Assembly (NCBI RefSeq): GCF_002812085.1
Contig: NZ_NPDM01000002.1
Span: 248,001 to 312,000 of the forward strand
DNA: 64,000 nucleotides
From: Leptospira levettii
Lineage (GTDB): Bacteria; Spirochaetota; Leptospiria; Leptospirales; Leptospiraceae
Direction: 5' to 3'
This document shows, in pieces, positions 62,060-64,000 of this stretch. Within the stretch, counting starts at the first letter, position 1, and each line of letters starts with the position of its first letter. Under the pieces are notes generated by a model, which saw only the letters and a program-made list of their open reading frames with translations, did no database searches and was not told where the DNA came from. The position numbers were made by a program, and so were the translations under genes.

Positions 62060-63541
62060 TTAGTATCTCCCTCGAAATGTAAGGATGGTTTTACCCAATT
62101 GTATCTCATCCAAATTGTGCAAAACTTTTGGACGTAATAATTTTTTGCCGTTTAAGTATACACCCGAATGGGAGAGACAATCAAACAATATATATTTACC
62201 CTTTCGGTTTTTTATCTTTGCATGGATGCCTGAAACATTCGGATCATGTAAGACAATATGATTGGATTCAAAATTGCCAATCGTCATCTCATCCCATTCT
62301 AATGGGATAGGTTCATACATTTGGCTCCCTTCTCTTACCTGGATTACCGCATATGTATAGGCAATTCCTGGCAAAATTTCCTTTTCTTTTGTCGCTATCG
62401 CAATTTCTCGATCCCTTGCAGCCTTCTCTAAAGTTTCTCCATACATACGATCATAAACGGCAAGTTCATCCTTTCGTTCCAGGTTTTCACCTTCAGGAAC
62501 TAGGACTGCAGTTTTTTCGATTCTTTTATTGCGTTCATTCTGAACGGGTTCAAACCCTCTTAAATAATAAAGGGAAGCAATACAAAGTAAAATGAGAAAA
62601 AGACTGACTGGAAAAAAAACAAATGGATCTGAGATTTTAAGATATAAGGTTTGGAATGGAGATATATCATATTTGAATTCAAAACGAACACCATTGGTAA
62701 CGGAAGTGAGTGTCCCAAAAATTTCATTTTCTTTCCATAGTGATAAATTCCAAGGAGAAGGATAAGAAATCACCCAATCAGGACTCATTGTTGCTTTTAG
62801 ATCGGAAAATAAAAATTCAAAACTTTCCGACTTTGAAATTGGATAAAAATTTCCCTTTGTATAACTCACTAGTTTATTCGCTTCCAATGAATTGGGTGAA
62901 AGCACAATCAAACGGAAGTTCTTGTCGTTGATACGCCGAGCAAACTCAGGAATTTCAAATCGATCAGGCCATTCATTTGCAAAACTCACAAGCAACAAGA
63001 TATGATCCTCGCTTGTTTCATTCGTTGGAATCGAATCAACAAATTGTTCCCAATTACGAATTGGAAACTGTGAGTTATTTTCCTTTGGGAAGGGAAAGGA
63101 TACATCCAAAACTTGGGAGCGAATCCGTTCAAACACATGAAATGTTTGGTCCGACTGGATATGGAGCTTAGAATGGCCTCCACTTTGTTCCGACATTTTG
63201 ACAAGTTGTTGGACAAGATGGAGTAACCACCTTCTGTCTTCCGCATTTGTATAACTGGGAATGGAAATATTCAGATAAAGTGGGTTTTTCGTTTCAAGTT
63301 GAGATAAATGGATATCTTCAGTGAGTCTTACGGTATTTCCCAATTGTTCTTGCAGGGTGTAACCACTTGGATGTAGATTTCCATTTACATGCAAACGGAG
63401 TTTTACGTCTGGATAGGACCTTAAGTCAATGGAACGTAATGAAACTGTGCCTTCTGGAAATAGGGCAACGGGCATAAGAAAAAAACAAAGGAAAACAACC
63501 CTACTGAAATAAAACAGATGCTTCCTTAAGTTGTTTCCCAT
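62060..63541 (-). CDS. Membrane protein with extracytoplasmic domain and C-terminal FHA domain
   Basis: A 493-residue protein: signal peptide (residues 1-29), an extracytoplasmic region to about 300 resembling a von Willebrand-like fold (HILLLVSFANEWPDRFEIPE), one membrane helix at about 308-325, then a cytoplasmic part. The latter ends in an FHA domain (MTIGNFESNHIVLHDPNVSG, IHAKIKNRKGKYIL, SGVYLNGKKL). FHA domains bind phosphothreonine, so it may relay a signal across the membrane. No Ser/Thr kinase gene is visible in the window. It overlaps the ABC ATPase gene by 41 bases. Confidence 0.8.
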   Translation of the reverse strand: MGNNLRKHLFYFSRVVFLCFFLMPVALFPEGTVSLRSIDLRSYPDVKLRLHVNGNLHPSGYTLQEQLGNTVRLTEDIHLSQLETKNPLYLNISIPSYTNAEDRRWLLHLVQQLVKMSEQSGGHSKLHIQSDQTFHVFERIRSQVLDVSFPFPKENNSQFPIRNWEQFVDSIPTNETSEDHILLLVSFANEWPDRFEIPEFARRINDKNFRLIVLSPNSLEANKLVSYTKGNFYPISKSESFEFLFSDLKATMSPDWVISYPSPWNLSLWKENEIFGTLTSVTNGVRFEFKYDISPFQTLYLKISDPFVFFPVSLFLILLCIASLYYLRGFEPVQNERNKRIEKTAVLVPEGENLERKDELAVYDRMYGETLEKAARDREIAIATKEKEILPGIAYTYAVIQVREGSQMYEPIPLEWDEMTIGNFESNHIVLHDPNVSGIHAKIKNRKGKYILFDCLSHSGVYLNGKKLLRPKVLHNLDEIQLGKTILTFRGRY

Positions 63542-64000
63542 ATTCCGAATTTGGCTCCAATTGGTGGTTGTTTATGGGAAGCGTTTCAATCACTTCCCCT
63601 TCTTTCATTATCGTAACTTGGGATGCTAGACTTTCGATGATCCGAAGTTCATGTGTAATAAAAACAACTGTCATCCCTGATTTTGCAAAGTTTTGCACAG
63701 TTTCCAAGACAATTTTTTCAGAAAAAGCATCGAGCCCCGTTGTTGGCTCATCCAAAACTAAGATTTTTGGTAAACGAAGGAATGCTAACGTGAGTAAGAT
63801 CCTCTGTTTTTCTCCACCCGAAAGGTTTTTGGCAACCCGATTCCAATGCCCGCGTGGGATGGATAATTGATCAAAATAGGATAAAACCATTTCTTCTGAA
63901 ACAAGGGTTAAATTTGATAGTTTCAAAAAATCTAATACTTGGCTCCCAATGGTTCGATACGGATGGAAAGCTAAATTGGGGTTTTGTGGGACGAGGAAAA
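63501..64000 (-). CDS. ABC transporter ATP-binding protein, C-terminal part
   Basis: The frame is open to the window edge, so the N-terminus with Walker A lies beyond it; about 166 codons are visible. The Q-loop (VPQNPNLAFHPYRTIGSQVL), signature NLSGGEKQRILLTLAFLRLP, Walker B KILVLDEPTTGLDAFS and H-loop VVFITHELRII are intact. The Q-loop sequence resembles oligopeptide/nickel (Opp/Dpp) ATPases, so a peptide or metal importer is the likely context, but the substrate cannot be told. Confidence 0.88.
   Translation of the reverse strand, partial: FLVPQNPNLAFHPYRTIGSQVLDFLKLSNLTLVSEEMVLSYFDQLSIPRGHWNRVAKNLSGGEKQRILLTLAFLRLPKILVLDEPTTGLDAFSEKIVLETVQNFAKSGMTVVFITHELRIIESLASQVTIMKEGEVIETLPINNHQLEPNSEYGKQLKEASVLFQ

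Noticed and set aside
1..64000. tRNA, rRNA, CRISPR, insertion-sequence or prophage content
   Set aside because: No cloverleaf, repeat-spacer array, transposase, integrase or long terminal repeats were seen on either strand; the gaps are too short to hide most of these.

Overview
The window is a compact, low-GC chromosomal segment that reads as the genome of a spirochaete of the genus Leptospira, probably from the saprophytic (L. biflexa-like) side. Grounds: a diderm envelope gene set (lptB, lptA-like, lptC, kdsA, split heptose genes, bamA), lipoproteins with relaxed spirochaetal-type lipoboxes, adenosylcobalamin-dependent ribonucleotide reductase, and a FlhB-tail protein. The species is an inference; no rRNA or other typing gene is present. 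No tRNA, rRNA, CRISPR array, insertion sequence or prophage was seen. Almost every gene is on the minus strand, and most junctions are overlaps or gaps of a few bases. No gene-free stretch exceeds about 210 bases.

Layout. Bases 1-2272 hold the end of nrdJ (+), closed by a bidirectional terminator. Bases 2483-15930 (-) are a type II secretion operon, gspC to gspN in order, preceded by a LysM/M23 peptidase and a small lipoprotein gene. After a ComM-type ATPase (+), bases 17472-28657 (-) hold a long genome-maintenance and translation block: uracil-DNA-glycosylase-like protein, priA, fmt, a kinase-less PASTA protein, rpe, rpsP, khpA, rimM, trmD, rplS, rnhB, a FliK-like protein, an FlhB-tail protein, a degenerate HD-GYP protein, yraN and a small unknown. 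Its order echoes two Firmicute clusters (priA-fmt-prkC-rpe and rpsP-rimM-trmD-rplS-rnhB-ylqG-ylqH).

Bases 28659-41149 (-) combine regulation and LPS supply: an NtrY/NtrX-like pair, HPr, HPr kinase, sigma-54, LptB, a long LptA-like protein, LptC, KdsA, PyrG and the two halves of HldE. Bases 41204-47982 hold a LON-domain protein, an acyl-CoA ligase, a thioredoxin-like lipoprotein, a glycosyltransferase, an inositol-phosphatase-family enzyme and three unknowns. Bases 48001-55905 (-) carry uvrD/pcrA, bamA, exbD, exbB and recN. The last part has a cNMP-binding/patatin protein (+), then a PLP enzyme, an FKBP isomerase, leuD, leuC, a lipoprotein, an FHA-domain membrane protein and a partial ABC ATPase.

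The most unusual features are: rnhB with no ATG, GTG or TTG start before its catalytic motif, and with the rplS terminator inside its 5' end; a PriA that has lost exactly the four cysteines of one zinc site; a uracil-DNA-glycosylase-like protein that keeps four cysteines in Fe-S spacing but has altered catalytic motifs; an NtrX-like regulator without the GAFTGA loop beside rpoN; a PASTA protein without its kinase in the slot PrkC occupies in Firmicutes; and an HD-GYP domain missing its HD histidine. I found no wholly new multi-gene system; the novelty lies in these individual divergences.
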